Notes under the pieces: generated by a model | What the model saw: the letters and a program-made list of their open reading frames with translations, nothing else | Database searches by the model: none | What the model was told of the DNA's origin: nothing | Assembly: GCA_004026145.2 (NCBI GenBank) | Contig: CP034996.1 | Location: 9,051,891-9,115,890 of the forward strand | Reading direction: 5' to 3' | Length of the DNA: 64,000 nt | DNA from: Takifugu bimaculatus | Taxonomy: Eukaryota; Chordata; Actinopteri; Tetraodontiformes; Tetraodontidae | Position numbers and translations under genes: made by a program | In this document: one piece after another, positions 40,801-64,000 of the stretch | Layout: each line of letters begins with the position of its first letter | Position numbering within the stretch: the stretch's first letter is position 1

Positions 40801-43800
40801 CTAAGATGTTAACCTAATGATTAGACGACCCCCTAAGTATGATAATTTATCTGTCTATAATAGTAACTGGAACGACAGAATTAGTAACAATAAGCTTTTT
40901 CAAAGAGGTAGGTTTTAAGCCTAATCTTAAAAGTAGCAATGGATCAACCTCCCGTACCTGGACAGGGAGCTGGTACCATAGCAGGGGGGCCTGGTAGCTT
41001 GCTCGGCCCCCCATTCTACTCCTAGAAACTCTGGGAACCACAAGTAGACCAGCATTCTGAGAGCGGAGCGGTCTATTGGGCTGGTAAGTTATCACTAGCT
41101 CCTCCAGGTAGGATGGAGCTAGACTGGTCTTTAATTCCTTCAAATGTAGTTTGGATACACACTCTCCTTCCGTCGTGCTAATCTTTCTTCTGAACTCTTT
41201 CAGAGCTAAAATACAATTGTGGTTTTGCAGTTTTGCACTGTGTTTCAACCTCTGAGATGGCCCCCAGAGTGTCATCTAGAGTATTTGGCCTGTGTGTGTG
41301 ACTTATGTGGAAAATAATAAATGAAGGGCACCAGTTAGTGGAATGCATGCAGCAGGCCTGTTAGTCAGTTGGCCCAGCGGTACCTTTTCCTGAGGCAGAC
41401 TGAAAGATTCTGGGAAGAGGGGGAGGCTGGGAGAGGGTCCAGGTGACAGGAGTGTGAGCAGATGAAGGCTGAGAAGATGGGATGGGCTTTGGAGGAGAGG
41501 AGGATTTGAGGGGAAGGACAGATGGAGTCTCAGGGGTCAGTGATGTGGACAGAATGAGGGATGTCTGGGGAGTCATGGAGGACGATGAAATGGTATGACC
41601 GGATGAGGACACTTCAGGAATGGACATGTTTGCTGAGGAACCTGAGGCTGGAGAAGGTCGTGTTGAAGCAGGAGGTAAAATAGTCCCGCATTCAGGCAAT
41701 GTGGGATGATGAAGGGATGAAGAGCTCTCTTGTATAGGTGTGACCAGGAGGGATTTAGGGGATGGCAAGACCTCAGGGAAAGCACTCTGGTTTTCAGGTG
41801 CTGTCACTGGGGGAGCTGCAGAATTAAATGGGTTGGAAAGTAGAAGTTGGTTGGTCAGAGGGTTGTGTTTTGACCTGGGAGAGGGCTGAGGGGAGGATGG
41901 GAGGGAGTGTTGGAACTCTGGCTGGACCTGGGTGGTGGTGGGGGCGAAAGGGTGTCGGGCATGGCGGGGTGAGGGACAAGGAGCCACGGGAAGTGGGGGG
42001 TGGCAGAGGACAGCAGGACTGGGAGGACCCCACTGAGAGGCTGGATGGACAGATGGAGGGTTGGATGGAAGTGGATTTTGTCAGAGGGAGAAATGATAAA
42101 AAACAGGGTTGTGAATAATGAAAACAGATGAAACGATGCTCACAAAGAAACCGTCATGCAAGTCTGAAGTCACATGGCCTGTTGAGTGGACGTCACCTCA
42201 GAAAAAGCTTTACAAAAATGAGGGAATTCTGGCACCGCTAAATATGCAGTTTGTTTTCTTGGTCTAACATGGTCTAACTTGGTCTACCATCTCCATGGAA
42301 ACATGGAGATGGTAGACCAAGATGGAGATGGTAAACTATGAGTCTACTGCACAGCATAGCGTCATTCTCACCATCTTTAATCTCCATATTCGGATGTACC
42401 GGTATGTGGGACAAATGACGGTGTGAAATACAAGACCGATGAACAAAGGCCAAGGCTGAGGGTACCTGAGGCCGGGAACGAGGGTCCAGCGGTGTTTAAC
42501 TTGTCAGGTGGTGGGGGGGCGGGGCGATTTGGGCGAGTGAGAGTGTGAGGAACTACAGCAGAAGCCAGGACACAGCAGCAGAGGAAGGAGGATTGGAAAG
42601 GAAAGAAGGTCATAGTTGAAGAGCTGTCAGCAGAAGATCAGACAGAAGGAGCTGCATTTGCCTGCTTACCTGTCGCAGTGATGGACTTCTTGTTCTCGTC
42701 TTCGTCACTCTCGTTAAAGTCATCCAGATTGCCGATATCTGCCGGTTTGACGCTCATCAAACTGGCCAGGCTCTGCATGTCTTCATCGCTGTTGGATGAA
42801 CATCATTATCACCAGCATCACTATCAGCCTATAACATGATAATGTGGCTCTGAAACGTGTCACTCACGTGGCCTTCCCCTCACGGATAAAGACACAGGAC
42901 AAGGACAGCTTGAGGGTGGCCTCCACCACTTTAACCGACAGCGGTTTCAACGTCAGCGTCAGGTCGATCTGGGTGGGTGTGGGACTGGCAAAGCGCTTCA
43001 GGTTGATGTCAGCTGAGGCCAGAACCTTACGGTGGCCCTTGTTTTCCTTGGTTGGGACAGAAGTCCATTAGGAGATAGCAGAGAATGATGAGAGTTCTGC
43101 TTGGTGCATTTAGAAAATGATTTATTTGGGTTAATATTCATGTGAACAACCTGTAAGACTGTAAGAGATACTTACACCCTCGATGACAAAAGTCCACTCT
43201 TTGTCCTCAAACTCATCAGCATTGGCCTCCTGGATATATATAACGACGATATAAATAACCATATACATACATACGTGTGTGTGTGAGAGTGAGTATGTGT
43301 GTGTTTGTGTGTATGTGTTTTTCTTCTGAAACAGGCAGAAAGAGGACAACTGAGACCATGTTGCTGTCTCGGTTGGGGATCTGAAGTGTCATACACAGAC
43401 AAAGACACTGAGTTACTGTGTAATGAAGTCATGGCAAATCATTGATCCCTCTATGTGTTTGGGTGGATTCTGCTTGTTGCTACCTTGAAGAGTGTGACAG
43501 AGATGTCGATGTTCTCTGGGACGGGCCAAACCACCATCCCCCTGTATGGGTTCTTGATTCCAGGCTGCCAACTGTGCAGCTGCACAACAAACAACCCAGT
43601 GAGACGTGTGCACATCAGTGTGTGTCACACTTGTCTGTGGTTTTTATGCGTCTACCTTGGAGCTCATGCGCCTGTTCCTCCTTGTCCATACCACCCTCAG
43701 CTTGTCTGGTTGCCTGTAGGAGCACATAAACACAGGTCAACATGCTGAGCAGCAAATGTAGAAGAAACGCCATCGTGAAGAAACCTTAAGTCCAAACAAA

Positions 43801-46664
43801 GTGGTTATTATGTGAGTGACCAAGAGATGTCTGGTGATTCTGCTGCTGAGTAATGAAGGGCTATAGTCAAACCAAATATGGCTTCTGTTTGTGTGTATGT
43901 TTGTGTGTGTGTGTGTTATCACCACACTGGCATTAGGTGAGCTCTGGTTTTGCTGCACTGGGTGTGTAAGTATACATCTGTATAAGTTTCCTTTGTGTTT
44001 TTTATTACTCCTGCAGAACAGGAAGTGAAAGTGGAAGTTACATGGTCATGTGACCTCAATGCGAGGTGTTCCTTATGACAGGAAGAAGTGAAGCTACGAG
44101 AAGCCTTCAAAACAAAATGGGGTCAGCAGAGCAGTGTGTGTGCGTGTGTGTAGGGGGCCAGGGGGCTAAAAGAAGGTAAGGAGGAGTCCGACAGGACCGG
44201 AGGATCACAAAGTTTCTTATGTTTCATCCTTTAACAGACCATAGTTTTGCTTCAAAGTTGCCAAAGGAAACAAAACCTTGCAAACAGCAACACAACTGAA
44301 GTTGTTGCAGTTTGCTGGTATGGAAACAGCTGAGTCATTTGTGTCAGTTCCTGCCGGCCACGATACACAAGGAGCCTATCTGCTCAATGATATTATCTTC
44401 TTCTGCTACTGCTGCCATCAGAGAAATGCTCCATGGATTTCCTGCTGTCAAAAGCAGAGCCACAGATATATTCCTGTTGCTTCAGTTTCTCTCGGCTGCC
44501 CGTTAAATTTAGAATAATTTTTAAAACCCTTCTTTTGACCTACAAGGTCCTCAGAGGCCTAGCTCCATCCTACCTGGAGGAGCTAGTGACACCTTACCAG
44601 CCCAATAGACCGCTCCACTCTCAGAATGCTGGTCTACTTGTGGTTCCCAGAGTCTCTAGGAGTAGAATGGGGGGCCGAGCATTTAGCTATCAGGCCCCCC
44701 TGCTATGGAACCAGTTCCCTGTCCAGGTACTGGAGGTTGATCCATCGCTACTTTTAAGATTAGGCTTAAAACCTACCTCTTTGAAAAAGCTTATTGTTAC
44801 TAATTCTGTAGTTCCAGTTACTATTATAGACAGACAAATTATCATACTTCATCATTAGGTTAACATCGTTTAATCATTAGGTTAACATCTTAGTCATGCT
44901 GCTATAGGCCAAGACTGCCGGAGTCCAGAAACATGATCACCTGACAGGCCTCTGTCACCCTACTGGGTCATGGTTTTCTCTCCTCTCCTCTCCCCTCTCC
45001 TACCTATTCTATCCTCTACCTGTCCTCCCCCGTCTCCTCTCTTTCTACCCAGCCGGCCATCAGCAGGAGGGTCCCCCTACATGAGCCTGGTCCTGCTCAA
45101 GGTTTCTTCCTGTTAAAGGGGAGTTTTTCCTTGCCACTGTTGCTTGTCTGGGGTTAGGCCCTGGGATTCTGGAAAGCGCCTTGAAACAATTTTGATTGTA
45201 AAAGACGCTATATAAATAAAGATTGATTTGATTTGATTCTTCAGAACTAGCAAAGAACCGATTCTTTGATGAGTACCGTGCTCTCTCCCATGAATTTTAC
45301 ACTTGTTTGAGAGTCTAACTGGTGCTGAACTGGAACTGGAAGCAGCAGTAACAGCTGTGTTTTATTGGTTTGAGCAGACATTTGAACACTATTGAGAGAA
45401 GTGATAAATTGACCTATGTCCTCAGCATTCTTTAGAAGAGTATAAACTATGAAGTAAATCAACCCAATTATTGAACTAAAAGATGCAACATTGTAAAAAA
45501 TGTACCCTTGACAACAGCAAGATGGAGTCTGATCTAATGTTTCCCATCCAGGAACATCAGAATCAACCCCAGAATGAAGTCACTCCGCTTTGACTGTACA
45601 AACAGCTTTGGCCCACGTCCTAAGGTCCCTTTGTTGCTGCAGAAGAGTCAGAATCAAATATCCAAATGTGTCAACTAAATATAGAGTAGTAACAAGTGTG
45701 GGTCTGAATCGCTGGCACAAACATGTGACTTGTGAGTATGAGAGTCCAAAAGGGTTTATTTACTGCTGCTGATGTGTGATGACAGCATTTGCTCTCATTA
45801 GGGGGAATCACTGGAGAAGCACACAAACACGCAGAGCGACACCGTTAGGCCTTTTCTGCACTTCCTGGTCTTCTCTCACCTCAACACTTCATCGAGCGTG
45901 CCCTGATGAGGAGGAATCAGTGTGTCTTATCTCCACTTGACACAATTAGTCCATATGTACAGATAAGGAGGCAAACTGTCTCCGGGGATAGAGTGTACTG
46001 CTCTAGGAGTGATCTATATGATTAAAGTTTGGTTATATAACATGTCCAAACATTTTGAGTCATTACTTCAGTATGGGGTCAGAGTTGATCCCCCATCCTA
46101 ATGGTTTTCCTAATGATCTGTAGACTTCAATGCACACATTTTTGCTAATAAGAGGAGGAGGGGAAGAGAAATAATGGCCTAAATTAGCGTACAATTACTA
46201 ATTAGCACAATAATGATGTGTCAAGTATCACCGTTTGTCAGATGTTTGGGGATTTTATCACTCAGTAGCTCCGTTAATTAACAAAGTAAAGTAAATGTTA
46301 TAAGTAAACGTTTAAAGCTCAAAGGAAATATAAAATCGATACATATTTGTAAAAAAAAAAAAAAGAAAAAAGAAAAAAAGTCAAGTTATCGTTAAAGTAA
46401 ACTAGCACGTTTTTCTTTCTCAGCAGAAAGAGGCTTCCGTAGCGGAGCCGGGATTCGAACTCTCGACCACATGTTGCTGACCTCATCACCATTCACAAAG
46501 AAAGACTACATGACCCGTGGTTATGGTACAGATAGGTGATGGATTTTGGGGTGCACTCACCACTTCTTGCTACACTCCAGCGTCAGTTCCTGGTAGGAGG
46601 CAACAAACTGGAACTTTGACGCCTTTTTACCGACTCGCTGAAGTCTTTTCCAAACCGACGTCAT
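28845..46664 (-). CDS. ehbp1l1: EH domain-binding protein 1-like 1
   Basis: Adaptor linking RAB8/10 and EHD1 recycling membranes to actin. Start ATG 46664 (MTSVWKRLQRVGKKASKFQF). The NT-C2 domain is encoded by 46664-46561, about 43715-43660 (QPDKLRVVWTRRNRRMSSK), about 43578-43485 (GMVVWPVPENIDISVTLFK), about 43230-43178, about 43049-42866 and about 42790-42670 (DMQSLASLMSVKPADIGNL). Proline-rich exons follow (42040-41380, 40128-39880, 39820-39630, 39504-39370, 38795-38555). Two giant Glu/Lys/Arg-rich exons are 38092-36698 and 34849-32096, then 31889-31494. The CH domain lies at about 31040-30330 (SLLEWCQGITDSYPG, NGLAFCAILHHFHPE, LLEPSDLVLLSVPDRLIVMT), and the bMERB coiled coil at about 29850-28845 (QDTSQYVLSELAALELEQKH, EWFTLVNKKNALIRRQD, EQLLLQELVSLVNQRDE), ending EKCVLQ at 28845. 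The order is the same as in human EHBP1L1; the charged exons are the main departure. Confidence 0.93.
31494..32080 (-). promoter_or_regulatory. Possible internal promoter/alternative start in ehbp1l1
   Basis: An exon opens with ATG at 31885 (MADLERARAAPAAEIW), a GC-rich coding start that also joins in phase to the upstream charged exon. Just upstream on the gene strand is an X-box-like sequence GTCGCCACGGCAAC (32061-32074), close to the RFX consensus GTTGCCATGGCAAC. A second partial match, GTTGTCACCGTTGCCG, lies at about 31896. These could drive a short isoform with only the CH and bMERB parts. This is speculative. Confidence 0.3.
32096..34849 (-). other. ehbp1l1: Giant charged-helix exon of ehbp1l1 (about 918 codons)
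   Basis: A single 2,754-base exon. After about 50 ordinary residues (SYETGTYFSN..., ending ELSLVARLRLAASERE) almost every residue is Glu, Lys or Arg with regular Leu/Met, as in KERERETEKIKLQKEREELE. Units beginning KLEKEREELEKEREEERKRL recur many times with variation. The composition fits an ER/K-type single alpha-helix or long coiled coil. The DNA is correspondingly purine-rich on the gene strand for over 2 kb. It ends at a GTAAGTAAG donor. Confidence 0.8.
36698..38092 (-). other. ehbp1l1: Second charged exon of ehbp1l1 with Thr-His-Ser-Pro repeats
   Basis: A 1,395-base exon. Its first half is again Glu/Lys/Arg-rich (KKRLLEEEKKRLLWEEEEFR). Its second half (about 37205-36835) is a tandem repeat of Ser-Ser-Thr-His-Ser/Thr-Pro-Pro-Pro/Ser units, about 8 residues each and about 14 copies, visible at DNA level as repeated GTGTGTGGAGCTGGGAGGAG on the plus strand. 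Both parts are in frame with flanking splice sites. Confidence 0.8.
36840..37205. repeat. 24-bp coding minisatellite (THSPPPSS)
   Basis: About 14 near-identical 24-base units of GAGCTGGGAGGAGGTGAGTGTGTG type, inside an ehbp1l1 coding exon. Variants (GGAGGGAGATGAG, GGAAGTGTATG, GCTGTGAGG) are scattered, and all keep the frame. Confidence 0.9.
39022..39136. repeat. (GGAT)n simple repeat
   Basis: Imperfect GGAT/GGGT tetranucleotide tract in an ehbp1l1 intron. Confidence 0.9.
40374..41117 (-). mobile_element. LINE 3'-end fragment, copy A (antisense partner of copy B)
   Basis: The minus strand encodes the remnant APSYLEELVITYQPNRPLRS ... NAGLLVVPRVSRSRMGGRA and then LKPTSLKKLIVTNSVVPVT, a C-terminal reverse-transcriptase tail of a non-LTR retrotransposon. 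It is followed by the 3' UTR (AGGTTTCTTCCTGTTAAAGG, GCCACTGTTGCTTGTCTGGG) and a TTGATTGA-type tail near 40380. It is truncated at the 5' side and lies in an intron of ehbp1l1. The family (L2/Rex-like) is from memory and not certain. Confidence 0.75.
40581..40720. repeat. (AGGAG)28 perfect pentanucleotide repeat
   Basis: 140 bases of uninterrupted AGGAG, inside LINE copy A. The equivalent part of copy B (about 44975-45060) has only a short imperfect CTCTC tract. Confidence 0.98.
42279..42320. repeat. Perfect 19-bp hairpin with GAAA loop
   Basis: TTGGTCTACCATCTCCATG at 42279-42297, four loop bases GAAA, then the exact complement at 42302-42320. Partial copies (GGTCTAACATGGTCTAACTT before, GATGGAGATGGTAAAC after) flank it. 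It lies in an ehbp1l1 intron. Confidence 0.95.
43258..43322. repeat. GT-rich simple repeat
   Basis: Imperfect GT/ATAC tract in the ehbp1l1 intron between NT-C2 exons. Confidence 0.85.
44480..45237 (+). mobile_element. LINE 3'-end fragment, copy B
   Basis: Plus-strand copy of the same LINE as at 40374-41117, encoding FKTLLLTYKVLRGLAPSYLE, then RMGGRAFSYQAPLLWNQFPV and LKPTSLKKLIVTNSVVPVT. It is followed by the 3' UTR (GGCCATCAGCAGGAGGGTCC) and the tail AAATAAAGATTGATTTGATT. It is 5'-truncated and sits in the first long intron of ehbp1l1, opposite in orientation to copy A. Confidence 0.8.
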
Positions 46665-49088
46665 GACACATAAAATAGTAATTAAAAGTGAGAATTGGCA
46701 CTTCCCCCACTTGTAGATGTCGGTTAAAGCTTCTTTGAACTGTCTTCCCTGCTGATAGACCCTTCCACGCAGTTCTCATTCGCAATCATCCATCCTGTCG
46801 CAGTTCCGAACACGGTCGACAGCTAAAGAAGGGTTGCCAAAGGCTCGAGAAGAAACTTCTGACAGTGTACCCGCAGCGGCTGGAGACTTCTGTCTCCGTC
46901 AGGACGCCGAAGTCGAGTCCTGGCTGGAATCCAGGGCGGCTGCCTGCTGACTTCACCCTCCTTACCCGCCCTTGGCGTCCAAGTCTGACAGGATATGCAA
47001 ACGTGTGACCTGGTGATGCAGCATGCAAAGAAACTTGGCTCTATCTGAAGCTTCGGAAAGCAGCGACACCTGCAGACTTTGACCCTGGCTGTCGTGTCAG
47101 GGCTGTTTTATCTGATAAATCCTCTATCAGCTGCTGTGCCTGTGAACCGTTTAAACTGCGTTTATGACATAAATGCATAAATTTAAAGAAAGGGTCACTT
47201 CCTGAGTTTTAGCTGTGTCATCTGTCACAACACTGAGCTTCAGTTGGGAGAAGTTTCCACGGAGAGGGCCAACTGTGCCCAGTGTTTGTGCGTGTGCTCG
47301 TGTGTGCCTAAGTCATAGGGATTTTCCTCAGTGAGCGCAGGAGTGTATTTTTAGGGGGATGGAAAGAGGGACAGAGGCAGCTGGTTTGGAGGAGTGCAGC
47401 AGGGGCCCAGAGCTGGTGTTCTAATATTAGGCCCATGTCCTGGTCCAGTGTCTAGGACAGCTTTATTGCTCCTCAAGACTGTTTGACATCACACATTCTT
47501 CAACTCAAGCTCCCAACATTTAGATTAACAGTCTCACAATGACTGAGCTTAATGTTAATGTTCACCCCTTGGTTTTCTTTGTTTTTCATATGAATGAAAT
47601 TATTAACCATCTCCAGGGTTGACTAATAATGATTTAATCTAATAAACAGCGCTTTTCAAATATTGCCATGTGCCTTTTTGTATTCATACTCACCTTCTTT
47701 TCAAGTCAGGGGTGTTTTCTTTAATGGAGCCACTGGCTCTGCCCGTAAATAGCAAATATGTCTGTTGTCTTCCTGTCTGAGCTTAAGTCAGTGATGGGGT
47801 GGATGACACAAAGCAATAATGAGGACAGGGACGACAAACAGGTGGGAGGAACCATCAGGCATGCACGAGATCTACAGGCTGTTGATAACTGGCCTGTAGA
47901 TACTATAGGAAAAAAAATCTATTTGTCTATCTAACTGTCTGTCCATCTGTCTGTCTATCTATATGCTCAACATTTGAAGCAAATAAATAAATAGCTTCAC
48001 TCTGCTCTCTCCATAAGTGGTTTTGTACTTCTGTAAACAGGGACGTCGAGGAGGGCGGAAGAGGATGGAGACGTGCAGGAGAAAGGCTTTCCCAACTGCA
48101 GTGCGTCCCCTGCTGGCCATAATCCCTTTCATGCATTTTTTGAAAGAGAATTCAAATATTTTTCATGATGCTCCACAATGATTAAAAACTACGCAAAAAT
48201 ACTTACTAAACACTAAAATTAGCATCTGATGTAAAAGTGACCCAGTTCAAAAATGAAAAGCTTTACATTGGCTCAGCTATTTTCCAGGTTTAACTGAAAT
48301 TATGAAAATAAGTCAAATTCTATTTGCTTTGCCACAGATACGATCTTGTTTTGATCACACAAACCACTGGAGCAAGATGAAAAGCTTGTTTTAGTGTGGA
48401 TTTTCTAAATTTATTTTCATTTTGTTGCAATTTTCTTAATACCTTACTATTTAAATGCTGCTGTGATTTGCTGTCTTCTTGTGGAAAAAAAGATCAACCT
48501 GTGAATTATGTGTGAAATCACTTGTATTATGGAAAGAGCAACTAAGTCATTAAAATTTGAAATTCTAAAGAGGTTTCAACTCGTTACTGTTGCACCACAT
48601 GACCATCAACCTCAAGTATATTTACATTATAAGCATGGCCAGAACACGGTTGCCATTATTGCATCACCAGAGGTTAAAAATGTTCAGTGACAAAATTTGA
48701 ATAGAAATGTTCCCTAGTGAGCATCTAAGAATTGTTGTTCTTAAAAATCAGCATATATTCGATGTAAGGAAAGCCAATTAACTGGAAATTCCTAACCTTG
48801 ATTTAGTCCTAATTTAATAATCTTCGCAACTTACAAATAAAACACTTGGAGATCCAAATATTTGTACTTGACGATGAAAACGTGTAACACAGTTTAGTCA
48901 CACGTGTTTAAATGAAGAGCAGCTTTCTGACATTTTAATTCTATTTCAAGTGCATTTCTCGAACAATTTCAAAACTCGGCTTAATGCAAAGATTCAGTCA
49001 AAGTGGGAAGCTGCAAAGTGGAGAAGCAGAGTCAGTGGTTCAGGACAGGAGGGTGAGTGGACACAGCATTCCTGGGAATCCCTGATGG
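46665..49088. other. Region between ehbp1l1 and znrd2, no gene seen
   Basis: The first few hundred bases should contain the ehbp1l1 promoter and leader; the segment 46740-47000 is rather GC-rich. The rest is A/T-rich with a short CTGT/CTAT tract at 47920-47962. In human a FAM89B gene lies between ZNRD2 and EHBP1L1; I find no sequence I can recognise as FAM89B here. Confidence 0.5.
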
Positions 49089-50388
49089 TCACTGACTGAT
49101 ATCTTTGAGGCTGCGCAGTGAGCTGGCACAGCTGGTGATGAGGCTGCACAGCTGGATGCTGGTCTCCACAGAAGCTGAGCTTTGTAACTGGTTGGTGGCC
49201 CAGCGAAGTTTGGTGAGAACGGCTTCCTCTGCTTCCTGGAGCATGTTCTGGGTGGCTGTGCTCGGTGGGCTGACTGGAGGGCGCGCAGGCGTGAGGACCG
49301 GAGTGGAGGATGGGGTTAAAGGAGAAGGAGCAGCAGGTGGAGGCAAGGTAACTCGTCCACCAGCAGCAGCCCCCTCACAGTGCTCCGGTCTAGGGACTGA
49401 CACACTTGCTTGAGTGCCACTGGTGCTGGGGCCTCCATTGAGTTCAGCGGGTGACACCTGTGCTGGTGTCTGGGCCGCCAGCTGCCGTTCCCTCACCTGT
49501 GACAAGGCCGCCTGAGCGTTCAGGGCTGAGGGGGCAAAAGCAGTAAATACGAAAAACTATCAAGCAATGAACCATCACATCAAACAACTATAATCCCCAT
49601 AGGTAATAAGTGATTATTTTAGCTAAAGCACAAATACCTAAAACTCGAGAGGTATTGTGTTTTTAGCCAACTGTGTGTGTGTGCAGTTACCGGGGTTGTC
49701 TTTGTCAACATCCGAGTCCAGCTCCTGACATGACACACAGTAGTAGTTTTTCTGCTGTTTATTCTGGAGCAGAATTGTCTGCAGACACACAACGAACATA
49801 TTTGATTAACATCTTACATTTACTCTCCTTCTTTAAGTTGTTAAAGGCCACCACGACCACTCACCCCGCACAGATCACAGCATTGGCCCAGCATCTTGTA
49901 CCCTTTGAGAAGGTAATTTCCCATTAGCTTGCTGATTTTGTCCTGTCGCTCCCTGCGAGCCTGGATCACCTTCATCTCCGCCTCGGTTGGAGGCTCAAAT
50001 TCAAAGTCTTCGTCATCTGCAGGAAATAACCATTTAATGTATGCGTACACAACGCGTGTATACGCATACACGTCTGAATGGGAAACTTTCTCAATCGTGT
50101 CACAAAAGTAGTTGCCACTTCTCTTAAACTTCTACAGGTATGAGTATGTTAAACATTAAAACTGTCGTAGTATCTTTAAAAATAAAGCTAGCTAGCTAAC
50201 TGCCAAGGTAGTGACAGCTGACGCTTGTGCGGGAATATAATGGCAGTGATAACAAATTACACTGGAAATGCAAATATATGGTCACGATATACTATATGCC
50301 AAACAATAAAAGTAAGATGAAAAGACTTTGAACAAAAAGTTTCTGTGTTTATGATTACAGAAGTTAACAAACCTCTATTCAGAGCCAT
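49089..50388 (-). CDS. znrd2: Zinc ribbon domain-containing protein 2 (SSSCA1/p27)
   Basis: Small protein known as an autoantigen in Sjogren/scleroderma; it binds tankyrase. Four exons: 50388-50373 (MALNR), about 50017-49867, about 49783-49690 and about 49529-49089. Reading is in phase through DDEDFEFEPPTEAEMKVIQA, RRERQDKISKLMGNYLLKGY and KMLGQCCDLCG, then TILLQNKQQKNYYCVSCQEL. CDLC and CVSC form the four-cysteine zinc ribbon. The middle (PRPEHCEGAAAGG) matches human, the central linker is Pro/Ser/Thr-rich, and the C-terminal helix is VETSIQLCSLITSCASSLRS before the stop at 49089. It is complete and lies beside ehbp1l1 as in human. Confidence 0.95.
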
Positions 50389-50422
50389 GTTGCTTCGGCG
50401 CTACACACGCTGTCGTGCGTGA

Positions 50423-50430
50423 TGACGTCA
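50423..50430. promoter_or_regulatory. CRE site in the znrd2 promoter
   Basis: A perfect palindromic TGACGTCA 35 bases upstream of the znrd2 ATG, with a second half-site ACGTC at about 50439. Such sites bind CREB/ATF proteins. Position within a CpG-containing proximal promoter supports it. Confidence 0.5.
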
Positions 50431-51420
50431 GAGTCAACGACGTCTTCTTCTATGGGGTTAAATCTGGTAGGGAGCCGTAGAGGGCGCTGTCGCAACCTCT
50501 GCAAAATTCATTTTAGAGCACCAGAAGAAGAATCCAGACTTTTATCCGGCAGCCTTTATTTATGATAAAAGTGAAACACTGAAAAAAATTGTGCCGCTAT
50601 TAAACGCACCACACAAAAATAATTGGTGATGTAATGTTAATGTAATGGAGTAATGTTTATATTTCAGACATACCGGTAGGTGTATTGCAGGGGATCCTTT
50701 GAAACTCGTTTTGGGGCCCTTTTGGTTAGATAAATAAATAAAAAGTATTGGGCAAATATTAAACTCACCTTATCCACATTTTCGCTTTATTATAGAGGCA
50801 CAGTTTGTTAACGGTGCTATAGGTTTTAACCCACTGCACAAAATGTACTATCGTTAAATTTATTGGCCAAATAGAAAAAAATGTTTTTTTGTTATAAAAA
50901 TGTTAAATGTTATTAACAAAGCCGCGCGGTAATTTGTAGTTAAGATCACAAACAGCATGTGGCACTATGTGCCCATGAGGAAGAGCTTGTCTCGCCGGTG
51001 AGATGGTCTCTGACAAGCCAAAGCCCTCAGAGATCTCAGCTCTCTCCTTCCATCAGTGTCCCAGCTTTGGCACCGTCGTGGTGCGCACAATCACGCAGGT
51101 CTCTGCGTGCGCGCATCGCCTCTCTGTGCTGGGATGGACGCCTCCGCACCGGACCAGAGCACCGCTGGTCTTTGCTGTGTGGAGGAGGGAGAGGCTGGAT
51201 GCATGTGGAGAAGGACAGAGATACTCATTTGCTGTTTAATTCCTCGACAAACGTCTTTTGAGCAGAGCGGAGGGCTACACTAGTGTGGACGGCTGCCACT
51301 CAGAATAATCCGCCGTTCCGGACCCACACTGAGGAAAAGGGGGAGTTTGAGGGCAGAGGTGACGGGGAGCGTCTGTCCGGCCCTCAGAGCACCATCATCC
51401 ACGCGTTTGGACTTCACATC
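50431..51420. other. Region between znrd2 and the ablim first coding exon
   Basis: znrd2 and the ablim-type gene are divergent. The part 50940-51420 is GC-rich and CpG-containing and probably holds the ablim promoter and 5' UTR. No coding exon recognised; the open frames there lack any family resemblance. Confidence 0.45.

Positions 51421-64000
<12,580 letters not shown>

Noticed and set aside
46435..46500. Possible second tRNA (minus strand), with GAGTTCGAATCCCGGCTCCGC resembling a T-arm
   Set aside because: Only the B-box-like part is present; no A box, paired acceptor stem or anticodon arm could be made. Probably a decayed tRNA or SINE remnant, too weak to annotate.
50020..50080. Near-palindrome TGTATGCGTACAC...GTGTATACGCATACA in znrd2 intron 1
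   Set aside because: Short, imperfect (two-base slip in one arm) and close to alternating purine-pyrimidine sequence; not distinctive enough.

Overview
The window looks like nuclear DNA of a teleost fish, probably a spiny-rayed (percomorph) species. Genes are split by GT-AG introns, many of them short. Microsatellites (CA, CT, GATA/CTGT, AGGAG) are abundant, and there are fragments of a Penelope-like element and of a LINE. The protein-coding genes correspond to vertebrate genes clustered on human 11q13: RBM14, RIN1, DPP3, CD248, RCE1, EHBP1L1 and ZNRD2. The last gene, an actin-binding LIM protein (ABLIM family), is not part of that human block.

Layout, left to right. 1-3010 (-): rbm14, with its 3' part beyond the left edge. 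3909-6396 (+): a rin1-type gene, head to head with rbm14, that keeps the SH2 and proline-rich parts but stops before any VPS9 or RA domain. 7506-12135 (-): dpp3, complete, with HELLGH and EECRAE zinc motifs. 13589-13670 (+): tRNA-Ser(GCT). 14262-17450 (-): cd248 (endosialin), with five EGF modules and a possible extra C-terminal exon. 17.5-26.1 kb: gene-poor, with microsatellites, a 1.2-kb imperfect GCT trinucleotide block and a Penelope-like fragment with inverted ends. 26104-28005 (-): rce1, with three apparent lesions. 28845-46664 (-): ehbp1l1, from NT-C2 through CH to bMERB, with huge Glu/Lys/Arg-rich exons and two inverted LINE fragments in its introns. 49089-50388 (-): znrd2. 51421-64000 (+): ablim-like gene, four LIM domains and the start of the villin headpiece, cut by the right edge.

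The genes are not one pathway. They form a conserved syntenic neighbourhood with roles in RNA binding (rbm14), RAS/RAB and tyrosine-kinase signalling (rin1), peptide turnover (dpp3), perivascular cell surface (cd248), CAAX processing (rce1), endocytic recycling and actin (ehbp1l1), and the actin cytoskeleton (ablim). The most interesting points are the VPS9-less rin1, the lesions in rce1, the possible short-intron tail exon in cd248, the roughly 900-residue charged helix exon in ehbp1l1, an 8-nt microexon in ablim, and an extra ablim locus beside ehbp1l1-znrd2. Gene models were assembled by eye from splice signals, reading phase and remembered family sequences; no database search was run.
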